A stretch of DNA of 64,000 nt, taken from NCBI GenBank assembly GCA_934432725.1, contig CAKRZE010000007.1, positions 47,354 to 111,353 of the forward strand, in the 5' to 3' direction. The DNA is from an uncultured Eubacteriales bacterium (GTDB lineage: Bacteria > Bacillota > Clostridia > Oscillospirales > CAG-272). The position numbers and the translations under genes were made by a program. Below the pieces are notes generated by a model. It worked only from the letters and a program-made list of their open reading frames with translations, was not told the DNA's origin and searched no databases. Shown here piece by piece: positions 26,871-34,581 of this stretch; the first letter of the stretch is position 1, and every line of letters starts with the position of its first letter.

Positions 26871-26910
26871 CTCGGTGCTTTTCGCAGTCAGAGGAGGAAT
26901 TGGATCGGCT

Positions 26911-27630
26911 ATGAGAAAAAAACAGGAACCGGTGGAGGAGGGCGCTTCGGAGATGCTTTCCGATCGGGGCGGAAACGGAACGGACGGGCTTCCGGCGTCC
27001 GCTGCAGAACGGCTTCCGCGGTATTTCCGGTGTCTGAGGGCGCTGCTGCTGGACGGAGCGGTCCGGACAAGCTCCGCCCGGCTTGCCGCAATGCTCGGGC
27101 TGACGGCTGCACAGGTCCGCTCCGATCTGAGGCACTTCGGCAATGCCGGACAGCAGGGCTACGGCTACTATGTAAAGCCGCTGTATACGGAGATCAGCCG
27201 TGCGCTCGGCGTGGGAGACGGACGGACTGCCGTCCTGATCTGTGCGGATGAGCTTGGGATTCGGGTGGCGGACGGGAGTCTTTTTGCCGGCAGGGGCATT
27301 ACGCTGACAGCGCGGTTTACGGCGGGCGGGAGCACCTGCGGGCAGAAGGATACGCAGGAGGGAGTCTGCGGTGTTCCGCTGTATCTGCTTTCCGCATTGG
27401 AAGAGGTGCTGCGGGAGCAGCCTGCCGATATCGCTGTGATCGGACCGCGGTGCAGCGAGCTTCGCCGGCTTGCGGAGCGGCTTGCGGCATGCGGTGTGCG
27501 GGGGATATGGAATCTGTCGGAGGAGGAGCTTTCTCCATTTGACGGCGTGCAGGTGCGGAATCTGGTGATTGGGGACTCCCTGATGCTTCTTTGCTATGAT
27601 ATGCGCCGGGGAGCGGATTCCTCTGACTGA
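26911..27630 (+). CDS. Rex-like transcriptional repressor with altered nucleotide loop
   Basis: 239 aa. The N-terminal winged helix is clearly Rex-type: LPRYFRCLRALL, the recognition region AAQVRSDLRHFG and the invariant GQQGYGYYVKPLYTEI. The Rossmann part keeps VPLYLLSALEEVL and GIWNLSEEELSPFDGVQVRNL. The NADH-binding loop, normally GxGxxG, reads CADELG, so two glycines are missing and NADH/NAD sensing may be lost or changed. An extra 25 polar residues precede the HTH. Start ATG 26911 with AGGAGG 13 bases upstream; a DnaA-box cluster ends only 40 bases before the ATG. Confidence 0.78.
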   Translation: MRKKQEPVEEGASEMLSDRGGNGTDGLPASAAERLPRYFRCLRALLLDGAVRTSSARLAAMLGLTAAQVRSDLRHFGNAGQQGYGYYVKPLYTEISRALGVGDGRTAVLICADELGIRVADGSLFAGRGITLTARFTAGGSTCGQKDTQEGVCGVPLYLLSALEEVLREQPADIAVIGPRCSELRRLAERLAACGVRGIWNLSEEELSPFDGVQVRNLVIGDSLMLLCYDMRRGADSSD

Positions 27631-28074
27631 GGGAGCGGTTCCTTGGCATGCATGCCGGAAGCATCGGCTCTTTCGTGTGCGGCAATGCGGCGCATCGTCG
27701 GCAAGCGAGGTGTTTCATTCGGAGCAGCTCTGAGCCAAAGACGGGAGGCGGCGGACCTTCTGCACCGCGGATCGCGTTCGAAGCGGATGTTACGGGCTGT
27801 ACAATCCCTTTCCGGGAACGCAGACCCGGCGTCGAAGCATTGACGCGGTATCCCGCGGCGGCAGGGGAGCGTATTTGAAAACGAGGCTCGCAGACGGTAC
27901 GCGCGGTATGGGCTTGCGGCGGATTTTATGAACCGCAGGACCCTCCTTGCGGGAATGCGGTTCTGCGGTATTTGGCGCCGCGTTCAAAGCGGGGGCTGCG
28001 GACAGCCATGTGCTGCCCGGAGCCAAAGATGCGCAGACTGTGAGCCTGCGGCGCGAATGTATTCCATCGGATAA
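27631..28074. other. Gene-free interval before the DnaD-domain gene
   Basis: No recognisable gene, promoter or terminator; the frame of the downstream gene is partly open here but without an SD or homology. Confidence 0.5.
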
Positions 28075-28117
28075 GAAAGGGAGCTTTTGCCCGGCAAAAG
28101 CCATGGTCATAAAGATG
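28075..28117 (+). promoter_or_regulatory. SD-hairpin-start element of the DnaD-domain gene
   Basis: GAAAGGGA (28075-28082) is followed by an 8-bp stem GCTTTTGC/GCAAAAGC (28083-28090 with 28094-28101, loop CCG). Thirteen bases then lead to ATG 28115. ATG 28103, one base after the stem, is a less likely start. The hairpin differs at only two positions from that of the glycosyltransferase. Confidence 0.6.
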
Positions 28118-29131
28118 AAGCTGAATTACGGAACAGAGGTCATTGCGCTTCCGGCGGAGGCTTTGCGGAAGAATGCCGGGCTCGGGGAGCTGCGGGTGCT
28201 TCTGCTTCTTGCGTCCGAACAGCGGTTTCGCGAAGCGTCCGGGGAGCATGCGGAGGAGGCTGCGGAGCGCTGCGGGCTGAGCCGCGCCGCGTTTGACGCG
28301 GCGGTCGCCTTCTGGGTGCGCGAGGGCATTCTTTCTGAGGAGGACACGGGTGCTGCGGCGCAGGAGCACGCGCAGACGGCTTCCGGGAAAAAGAAGGCGC
28401 TTCTGCGGGACGAAAAGCCTCAATACGGCGGGGAACAGCTGGCGGCGCTTCTGGAGGACGAGGGAAAGGATCTGAAGGGGCTGATCGACTCCTGCCAGAA
28501 CCTGCTCGGAAAGGTGCTCAATCCGACGGAGGTATCCAAGCTGGTGGCACTGTCCGATTATCTGAGGCTGGATCATGCGTATATTTTGCTGATGGTTCAG
28601 TACTGTATGCGCAGCGGAAAGCGCTCCGTTGCCTATATCGAAGCCAAGACCTATGGGATGTACAACGACGGGATCGATACATACGAAAAGCTGGATGTCT
28701 ATATCAAAAATAAGGAAAAATACGATCCGGTGATCCGGAAGCTCCGGACCATGCTCGGCATGCAGGACAGGGCGCCGAGCAAAAAGGAAAATGCCTGCTT
28801 CAGAAGCTGGCTTCAGGAGATGGAGCTTCCCGTTCCTCTGATCGAGCATGCGTATGAGGTTACGGTGAACAAGACGGGGAAGGCTTCCCTTCCCTATATG
28901 AACAAGCTTCTGACCGATTGGTATGCAAAGGGAATCCGCACGGCGGAGGATGCCGAAAAGGAAACGGCGGCATTCCGGGAGAAAAAGGCGGAGGAAGCCG
29001 GTTCCTTCAAAACGGATGAGTTCTTTGATGCGGCTTTGCGGCGCAGCTATGCGGATATGAACCTCCCGGTGCCGGGAGAGGCTGCGGAGGGGGAGCTTCC
29101 GGAGGCTTCCGGAAAGAATTCCGGGCAGTGA
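28115..29131 (+). CDS. DnaD-domain replication/primosome protein
   Basis: 338 aa. The N-terminal part is a winged-helix-like module of about 85 residues (LGELRVLLLLASEQRF, CGLSRAAFDAAVAFWVREGIL). Two DnaD/DnaB-II helical domains follow, the first around LLGKVLNPTEVSKLVALSDYLRLDHAYILLM. The second contains YEVTVNKTGKASLPYMNKLLTDWYAKGI, the family's YxxxIxxxTG..nxnYvekIL..W pattern. DnaD-like proteins help load the replicative helicase at oriC and restart sites. The DnaI-like loader follows 299 bp downstream, the common Clostridia arrangement. ATG 28115 is chosen on spacing from the hairpin; ATG 28103 would add four residues. Confidence 0.85.
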   Translation: MKLNYGTEVIALPAEALRKNAGLGELRVLLLLASEQRFREASGEHAEEAAERCGLSRAAFDAAVAFWVREGILSEEDTGAAAQEHAQTASGKKKALLRDEKPQYGGEQLAALLEDEGKDLKGLIDSCQNLLGKVLNPTEVSKLVALSDYLRLDHAYILLMVQYCMRSGKRSVAYIEAKTYGMYNDGIDTYEKLDVYIKNKEKYDPVIRKLRTMLGMQDRAPSKKENACFRSWLQEMELPVPLIEHAYEVTVNKTGKASLPYMNKLLTDWYAKGIRTAEDAEKETAAFREKKAEEAGSFKTDEFFDAALRRSYADMNLPVPGEAAEGELPEASGKNSGQ

Positions 29132-29430
29132 GGCGCTCCGCTCGGGCGGGAAGGCATGCGCCGCCGAACGGGAGGCTTCCGCGTGACCGCTCTGCCGGAG
29201 GACTGTGTGCCGGGGCGATATGCGGCAGCTTTCCTCGGAGCGGCAGGACGGGAAGCCGGAAAAGGAAGCTCCGATTCCGAAGCCGCGCGGCAGATGCGCG
29301 AACCGGGGCGGGACGGCAAAGCTTTTTTGGAGCGGGAACCGTTCCGGGAGCCGCCTCTGCGGACGGGGTATAGTCCGCGCGGGCGCAGGCAGTGTTTTTG
29401 ACGGCGAAAGAGCCGTGGGGGGATGGACAG

Positions 29431-30435
29431 ATGGGATACAACCGCGAGAATTATCGTAGAATCCGACAGGAGTATGACGGAAAAAATCTGCGCGCTAAGG
29501 AGGCTGCCGAGGAGCGCCGCCGGGAGCTTCATGAGAGGTTTCCCGATATCAGGGAGCTGGACGGGGCGCTTTCCATGACGGGACTGGAGCTGATGGAGGC
29601 TGCCTCCCGCCTGAAGGGAGAAGCGCTGGAGGAGCAGATTGCAAAGATCCGGAAAAACAACCGCTCTCTGCTTGCGGCGCGGGGGGCGCTTCTGGAGCAG
29701 CACGGGTATCCGGCTGATTATACCGCCGTGCGGTATGAATGCCCGGCGTGTATGGATACCGGCTTTGTCGGCGGGAGGATGTGCCGCTGCATGCGAAAAA
29801 AGCTGATTCTTGCGGGCTATGAAAGCTCCGGAATCGGGCATCTGATCCGCACGCAGTCGTTTGACACCTTTTCGCCGTCCTATCAAAAGGGCGATCCGAG
29901 GGCATATGCGGCATGCATGGCAAACCTTGCGGTCTGCCGGGAGTATGCGGAGCATTTTAATTCCTCAGAGGGGAAAAATCTGCTGATGGTGGGCAATACG
30001 GGGCTCGGAAAGACACATCTTTCCACGGCGATTGCGAAATGTGTGATCGACCGGGGGTTTGACGTTGTGTATGTGACCGCACCCGAGCTGTTTTCCGACT
30101 TTGAGGCGGAGCGGTTCGGCTTCCGGAGGCAGAATGACGGCACGGAGCGCGCGACCGACCGCTATTTTGACTGCGATCTTTTGATTCTGGATGATCTCGG
30201 AACGGAAGCGGGGACACAGTTTTCGCTCTCCTGTCTGTATAATGTTCTGAATACAAGGCTGAATCATTGCCGGTCGATGCTGATCAGCACCAATCTCGGG
30301 CAGGAGGAGCTGCGCCGCCGCTATACCGACCGCATTGCGTCCCGCCTGTTCGGGGAGTTTTCGCCGCTTCTGTTTATCGGCAAGGATGTCAGGGCGGTCA
30401 GAAAAACCGGGACTCCGGAGCCGGCACGCTCATAG
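29431..30435 (+). CDS. DnaI/DnaC-like helicase loader ATPase
   Basis: 334 aa. N-terminal coiled region (residues 1-100), then a zinc motif CPACMDTGFVGGRMCRC. The AAA+ domain has Walker A GNTGLGKTH (about 187-195), Walker B LLILDDLGTE, sensor I STNLGQEEL and an Arg-rich ITDRIASRLF-type motif (RYTDRIASRLFGEF). This is the layout of Gram-positive DnaI loaders, which deliver DnaB/DnaC helicase to single-stranded DNA. ATG 29431 follows GGGGGGA by 7 bases. The 299 bp separating it from the dnaD-type gene contain nothing recognisable. Confidence 0.9.
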   Translation: MGYNRENYRRIRQEYDGKNLRAKEAAEERRRELHERFPDIRELDGALSMTGLELMEAASRLKGEALEEQIAKIRKNNRSLLAARGALLEQHGYPADYTAVRYECPACMDTGFVGGRMCRCMRKKLILAGYESSGIGHLIRTQSFDTFSPSYQKGDPRAYAACMANLAVCREYAEHFNSSEGKNLLMVGNTGLGKTHLSTAIAKCVIDRGFDVVYVTAPELFSDFEAERFGFRRQNDGTERATDRYFDCDLLILDDLGTEAGTQFSLSCLYNVLNTRLNHCRSMLISTNLGQEELRRRYTDRIASRLFGEFSPLLFIGKDVRAVRKTGTPEPARS

Positions 30436-30798
30436 GAGCGGCAGGATCCGGATATACTGTCGGAAGAAGCATCTGCGGCAGACAACAGCCGAGACGGCGG
30501 CAGCTTTGACCGGGACGCTGTCTGCGGCTTGCCTGCGGAAGCAGGTGGCTGCGTGCTTCCGTCTGCGGAACCGGTGCGCCGCTCTCCTTTGCGGGAGTGC
30601 CGGGTTTTCCGGAGGAGGACGTGAGGCGTCTGCGGATCCTTCCGGAGCCTGTAAAACGCATCCGGGAGTGCCGGAGGAGATGGCTCCGAAGCTCTCCGGG
30701 CGAGAGCGGAGCGGCAAATGGCAGCCTGTGCGCGGGAGGCTTTCCGGGAATCGGACCTGTCGGAATCCACGGTGCGGTTGGAAATAAAACATATCTTA
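30436..30798. other. Gene-free interval
   Basis: GC-rich, no supported gene, no clear terminator or promoter. Confidence 0.5.
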
Positions 30799-30841
30799 GA
30801 AAGGAAGCTTTCGTGAAACGAAAGCCGGGGCAACGATCATG
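30799..30841 (+). promoter_or_regulatory. SD-hairpin-start element of the TSCPD gene
   Basis: GAAAGGAA (30799-30806), 7-bp stem GCTTTCG/CGAAAGC (30807-30813 with 30819-30825, loop TGAAA), then 13 bases to ATG 30839. The first arm can instead pair with the SD: GAAAG with CTTTC, loop GAAG. Confidence 0.65.
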
Positions 30842-31141
30842 AAAAAGACATATGAATATCAGACCAAGGGAACCTGCTCCCGCAAAATCCATTTTACCGT
30901 TGAGGACGGCGTTTTGCACGCCGTTTCCTATGAGGGCGGCTGCAACGGCAATTTGCAGGGGATTGGTAAGCTGGTGGAGGGCATGCGCGTCAGTGATGTG
31001 CTTGCCAGACTGGAGGGCATCCGCTGCGGCTCCAAGCCGACCTCCTGCCCCGATCAGCTGGCACAGGCTCTGAAGCAGGTGCTGCAGCAGGAGGAGCAGG
31101 AGCAGACCGGAGAACAGGCGGAAAAGACTGCCGTTCAGTGA
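30839..31141 (+). CDS. TSCPD-domain protein (TIGR03905 type)
   Basis: 100 aa. Has the family pattern YEYQTKGTCSRKIHFTVEDG, GGCNGNLQGIGKLVEGM and the eponymous TSCPDQLAQALKQVL. The three cysteines (in GTCS, GGCN, TSCPD) resemble the TSCPD domain found at the C-terminus of class II ribonucleotide reductases, where it binds metal or nucleic acid. The function of the stand-alone form is unknown. The C-terminal 20 residues are a Gln/Glu tail. Translation initiates through an SD-hairpin element. A hairpin AGCCCG/CGGGCT (31174-31193) lies between it and the downstream peptidase. Confidence 0.85.
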   Translation: MKKTYEYQTKGTCSRKIHFTVEDGVLHAVSYEGGCNGNLQGIGKLVEGMRVSDVLARLEGIRCGSKPTSCPDQLAQALKQVLQQEEQEQTGEQAEKTAVQ

Positions 31142-31223
31142 GAGCGGACATCGGGGGCATCCGAGCCTGCAAAAAAGCCCGGACAGGGCGGGCTGACCGT
31201 GTTTTTATGAGGGAGGAACCGGA

Positions 31224-31934
31224 ATGTATTTCGATTATTATTATCTGATTCTTGTTTTGCCGGCAGTGCTGTTTGCGCTGTGGGCGAGCCTGCGGGTCAA
31301 CACCACCTTTGACCGGTACCGGAAGCAGCTTTCCGCCTGCCGCATGACGGGCGCGGATGCGGCGCGCGCGGTGCTGGATGCGCACGGGCTGCAGCATATC
31401 CGGATCGAGCGGGTGTCCGGGAAGCTGACCGATCATTATGATCCCGGGAAGCAGGTGATCCGCCTGTCCGACAGCACCTATTCGGACACATCGGTTGCGG
31501 CAATCGGAGTGGCTGCGCATGAGGCAGGGCATGCCATTCAGTATGCGGAAAACTATGCCCCCATCCGGCTTCGTGCCGCAATTATTCCGGTGACAAACCT
31601 CGGCTCGCAGCTGGCGATGCCGCTGATTCTGATCGGGATACTGCTTGAGGGGGTCAGCGCGTTCTTTTCCGTGCTTGCGTATGTCGGGGTTGCATGCTAT
31701 GCGCTGGTTGCCGTTTTTCAGCTGGTGACGCTTCCGGTCGAATTTGACGCGAGCAGAAGGGCGGTGCGGGTTCTGGAAACCATGGGAATCCTGTCCGGGG
31801 ATGAGTTGGGCGGAACAAAGAAGGTTCTGCGGGCTGCCGCGATGACCTATGTTGCGGCGCTGGCAGTATCTCTGATGCAGCTTTTGCGGCTGATGCTGAT
31901 TGTCGGGGGAAACGGCAATCGCCGCCGCAGGTGA
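31224..31934 (+). CDS. Membrane zinc metallopeptidase, YugP family
   Basis: 236 aa. An N-terminal membrane segment (residues 6-25) is followed by the motif AAHEAGHAIQYAE, the HExxH-type zinc site of the neutral zinc metallopeptidase (DUF2258/YugP) family. Two or three further hydrophobic segments lie between residues 125 and 230. FDRYRKQLSACRMTGADAAR and PVEFDASRRA are characteristic. The substrate is unknown. Start ATG 31224 after GGGAGG. It is followed by 360 bp without features, then a strong hairpin at 32293-32325. Confidence 0.88.
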   Translation: MYFDYYYLILVLPAVLFALWASLRVNTTFDRYRKQLSACRMTGADAARAVLDAHGLQHIRIERVSGKLTDHYDPGKQVIRLSDSTYSDTSVAAIGVAAHEAGHAIQYAENYAPIRLRAAIIPVTNLGSQLAMPLILIGILLEGVSAFFSVLAYVGVACYALVAVFQLVTLPVEFDASRRAVRVLETMGILSGDELGGTKKVLRAAAMTYVAALAVSLMQLLRLMLIVGGNGNRRRR

Positions 31935-32292
31935 CAGACGCCGGCTTCGGTGCGTGAATGCTGCGGGGACCGCACCTCTGCTTCGGCTGCACAGGGGGGC
32001 GGTCGGGAGGCAGTCACGGCGGAGATGCCGGATTCGGCGAAAAACCCGGGACAACGGGGTGACCTGTGAAGCCGAACTTCGGGGCGCATTTGGCTGCATC
32101 GGGGTGACGGACAGGAGCCGTGCGGAACGCCGGACCGGGTTGCCGTCTGATGCGGTTTCCCGGGAACGGCTGCTTCTTCAAAGAAGCCGCGGAGAAAGGA
32201 CTGCGGAGGGACTTGCAAGCCCGGACCGGCTGCTGCCGCGGAGGGGATTGCAAGGAAGGTCCGTGCCGATTCCCGCAGGGCGTATAAACAGA

Positions 32293-32329
32293 AACGGTCA
32301 CGGCAGAAATCCTGCCGTGACCGTTATTT
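32293..32329. terminator. 14-bp hairpin terminator between convergent genes
   Basis: AACGGTCACGGCAG / CTGCCGTGACCGTT with loop AAATC, followed on the plus strand by ATTT. It lies between the convergent peptidase gene and spoVS. Bases 31935-32292 hold no recognisable gene. Confidence 0.75.
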
Positions 32330-32446
32330 CCGGATGCATTATTCTGTGATCCGCAGAGCGAGCCCGCCGGGAAGGAGGTATTTTTGCGGCTTTCCGGAAT
32401 GATACGCGAAAGCTGCGTATGCTGCGGACAGATGAGGGCATTGTGT

Positions 32447-32707
32447 TTATTTCGGCTCTACCACCAGACGGATTGCGGTTCTGCTTTCATCGTTGATGGT
32501 GATTTCCGTAAAGGACGGGGTGCAGACCAGATTCAAGCCGACCGGGGCGAGAAAGCCGCGCGCGATGGCGACTGCTTTGACCGCCTGATTGACGGCGCCT
32601 GCACCGACAGCCTGCAATTCCGCGATGCCCTGCTCCCGGATGACGCCTGCCAGTGCGCCGGCGACCATGTTGGGATTGGATTTTGAAGATACTTTCAGAA
32701 TTTCCAT
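32447..32707 (-). CDS. spoVS: Stage V sporulation protein S
   Basis: 86 aa, the exact family length. It is nearly identical in pattern to Bacillus SpoVS: MEILKVSSKSNPN, VAGALAGVIREQG, AVGAGAVNQAVKAVAIARGF and the end RTAIRLVVEPK. It is an Alba-like small protein affecting septation and spore-coat assembly. ATG 32707 is fixed by homology, yet the nearest SD is GAAAGGA at 32758-32752, about 44 bases away, with a weak ACCGT/ACGGT stem between. It lies downstream of the ymdB-type gene, the same order as in Bacillus, but has its own promoter. Confidence 0.95.
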   Translation of the reverse strand: MEILKVSSKSNPNMVAGALAGVIREQGIAELQAVGAGAVNQAVKAVAIARGFLAPVGLNLVCTPSFTEITINDESRTAIRLVVEPK

Positions 32708-32774
32708 AGCTGTAACCGTTGATTCGTTTGCCGGGGACGGTAACGGAATCATCCTTTCTTCTGATCTCACCATT

Positions 32775-32803
32775 ATTATATACAGAATCGGACAAAAAAT
32801 CAA
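32775..32803 (-). promoter_or_regulatory. Promoter of spoVS
   Basis: TTGATT (32803-32798), 17-bp spacer, TATAAT (32780-32775) on the minus strand, in the gap between the ymdB-type gene and spoVS. Confidence 0.65.
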
Positions 32804-32821
32804 GTGGCAATGTGTGATAAT

Positions 32822-33604
32822 TTACAAATTAAACGGCTTGACCTCCTCGGTCATGCCTGAATTGCGGTTCAATGCAAATACCGTGCCCTGTATATGCACG
32901 GTTCCCTCCGCAATCTCAAAACGGACCGGCATGTGCGTCCGCAATTTTTTTATGATCAGCTCCGTCCTGACGCCGAGTACGGAGTCGGTGGGACCGGTCA
33001 TGCCGAGGTCGGTGATGTAGCCGGTTCCGTGCGGGAGAATCCGGGCATCGGCGGTCTGTACATGTGTGTGTGTGCCCCAGATTGCGCTGATTTTGCCATC
33101 AAAGCAGTTGGCAAGCGCGATTTTTTCGGAGGTTGCCTCCGCGTGAATGTCCAAAAGGGAAAAATCGTATTTTCCCTGATGCGCGGCAAGCAGGCGCTCA
33201 ACGGTCTGAAACGGGCAGGCGAGAGGCTCCATAAAGACCGTTCCGAGGACATTCATCACAAGAAATCGGACCCCCTCCGCATCGATCAGGCAGGCACCGT
33301 TTCCGGGAGCCTCCGGAGGGTAGTTGGCGGGGCGGAGAATGTGCGGGTTTTCATCCAGGCAGGAAAACATGTCCTTTTTTTGCCAGATGTGGTTTCCGGA
33401 TGTGATGACATCAACGCCGGCGGTAAAAAGGCGGTTTGCCGACTGACGGTCCAGACCGTTTCCGATCGCTGCGTTTTCTGCGTTGCACACGACAAGATCA
33501 AGCTGCATGGAGCGCCGCAGACCGCGCAGCTTTGTTTCCAGACAGGATACTGCCTCCTGACCGACGACGTCTCCGATTGCCATGATGCGGATGAGCTGCT
33601 TCAT
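32822..33604 (-). CDS. ymdB: YmdB-type metallophosphoesterase (TIGR00282)
   Basis: 260 aa. All metal-site motifs are present: IGDVVGQEA, CNAENAAIGNGL, TSGNHIWQKKDMF, DIHAEATSEK and GTHTHVQTADARILP..GYITDLGMTGP. YmdB in Bacillus is a 2',3'-cyclic nucleotide phosphodiesterase that affects biofilm and sporulation decisions. It sits upstream of spoVS as in Bacillus, but the RNase Y gene that precedes ymdB there is absent here. Start ATG 33604 is preceded by an SD-hairpin element. Confidence 0.93.
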   Translation of the reverse strand: MKQLIRIMAIGDVVGQEAVSCLETKLRGLRRSMQLDLVVCNAENAAIGNGLDRQSANRLFTAGVDVITSGNHIWQKKDMFSCLDENPHILRPANYPPEAPGNGACLIDAEGVRFLVMNVLGTVFMEPLACPFQTVERLLAAHQGKYDFSLLDIHAEATSEKIALANCFDGKISAIWGTHTHVQTADARILPHGTGYITDLGMTGPTDSVLGVRTELIIKKLRTHMPVRFEIAEGTVHIQGTVFALNRNSGMTEEVKPFNL

Positions 33605-33646
33605 ATTGTTTCAAACCTGCCCCGTGCCTTTCGGGGACTTCCTTTC
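33602..33646 (-). promoter_or_regulatory. SD-hairpin-start element of ymdB
   Basis: On the minus strand GAAAGGAA (33646-33639), then a 5-bp stem CCCCG/CGGGG (33636-33632 with 33624-33620) with loop AAAGGCA, then 15 bases to ATG 33604. Confidence 0.5.
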
Positions 33647-34392
33647 CTGATGGGATAAAACGGCGCGTCCGGTGCGCCGGGGAACGGTATGGTTGGAAGA
33701 AGCCGCATTGCTGCACATCTGTACAGGCAGGGACGGAATGCGGCTTGCTCCGGAGCGGCTTCCGGGGAGCCGAAGGCGCGGTGCACGGCTATATGCCGGA
33801 AGCCGTGAGCGGAACAAAAATGTGCGCTTGCCGGGGGCAATGCCGCGAACGGAATAGGCTTCCCGGCTTTGTTTCCGGCAAATTCCGGAATACATCGGAA
33901 TTTGCTTCAGTCGGGATGCCGCGCCTCCGGGGCGTGCCGGGTCGGTCGTGGAGCGCCATGGGCTGGCAGCATCGCCAAAGCCGATTCGGGCGGCGCTGTG
34001 CGCGGAGGATGCGCTTTGTTTGCATAAGCCGCAGTCTTCTCCTCCCGGTATGCTGCCGCATACTGCCGGGAAGAAGCATCGGCAGTGCCGGAGCCGACGG
34101 CGTTTTGTGCGGCATGCCGGCATGCTTGCGGATGCCGCAGTGCTCTTTGCAATCGGGCAAAAAGCGGTGCTGCCGCACGGTCGGCTCCGCGGCGCCTCTG
34201 CTGCGGGAGGTGCCTCTTTATTATAGCACAGGAAAACCCGCAATGCAAGAGATGCCCGGGGGACGCCCCTGCGGAATGCATAAAAGAGAGGGCTTTATTT
34301 CCACGGCAGGGAAATAGAGGCTTTTCCCTGCCCGGATTCCTGATAAAGCGCATCAAAAATGTCGCTTTTTTGTGAATGCTTTTCAGAAATGA
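33647..34392. other. Gene-free interval between divergent ymdB and cotH
   Basis: About 750 bp. The plus-strand frames are long but cysteine/arginine-rich and without SD; they match nothing recognisable. No minus-strand promoter for ymdB could be placed with confidence. Confidence 0.5.
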
Positions 34393-34421
34393 TTGACAAA
34401 GAACCATGCATACTGTATAAT
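34393..34421 (+). promoter_or_regulatory. Sigma-A promoter of the CotH-kinase lipoprotein
   Basis: TTGACA, 17-bp spacer, TATAAT: full consensus. A 7-bp inverted repeat TTTCAAT/ATTGAAA (34434-34455) lies just past the start point. Confidence 0.88.
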
Positions 34422-34454
34422 TGAACCAAATCGTTTCAATGTGTGACGATTGAA

Positions 34455-34468
34455 AGAAAACGCTTTCA
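34455..34468 (-). promoter_or_regulatory. cre-like site in the cotH leader
   Basis: The minus strand reads TGAAAGCGTTTTCT, fitting the catabolite-responsive element pattern TGNAANCGNWNNCW. It lies about 30 bp downstream of the start point, where CcpA would block elongation. Confidence 0.4.
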
Positions 34469-34538
34469 GTCAGCGGCTTTGCGCTTTTGCCGTCCGGGGG
34501 ACATTGCTTTGCGGCGCAGACCGGTCACAATTCCGAAA

Positions 34539-34581
34539 GAAAGGAAACCTTCGCCCAAGCGAAGGAAAGGGCATAATCATG
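34539..34581 (+). promoter_or_regulatory. SD-hairpin-start element of cotH
   Basis: GAAAGGAA (34539-34546), 7-bp stem CCTTCGC/GCGAAGG (34548-34554 with 34559-34565, loop CCAA), then 13 bases to ATG 34579. A second SD-like AAAGGG lies after the stem. The first arm CCTT can also pair with AAGG of the first SD. Confidence 0.65.

Noticed and set aside
32384..32686. Plus-strand frame with a strong SD (GGAAGGAGG) five bases before TTG 32384
   Set aside because: Most of it is antisense to spoVS, whose reading is certain; the translation is cysteine/arginine-rich and unlike any family. The SD-like sequence is probably chance.
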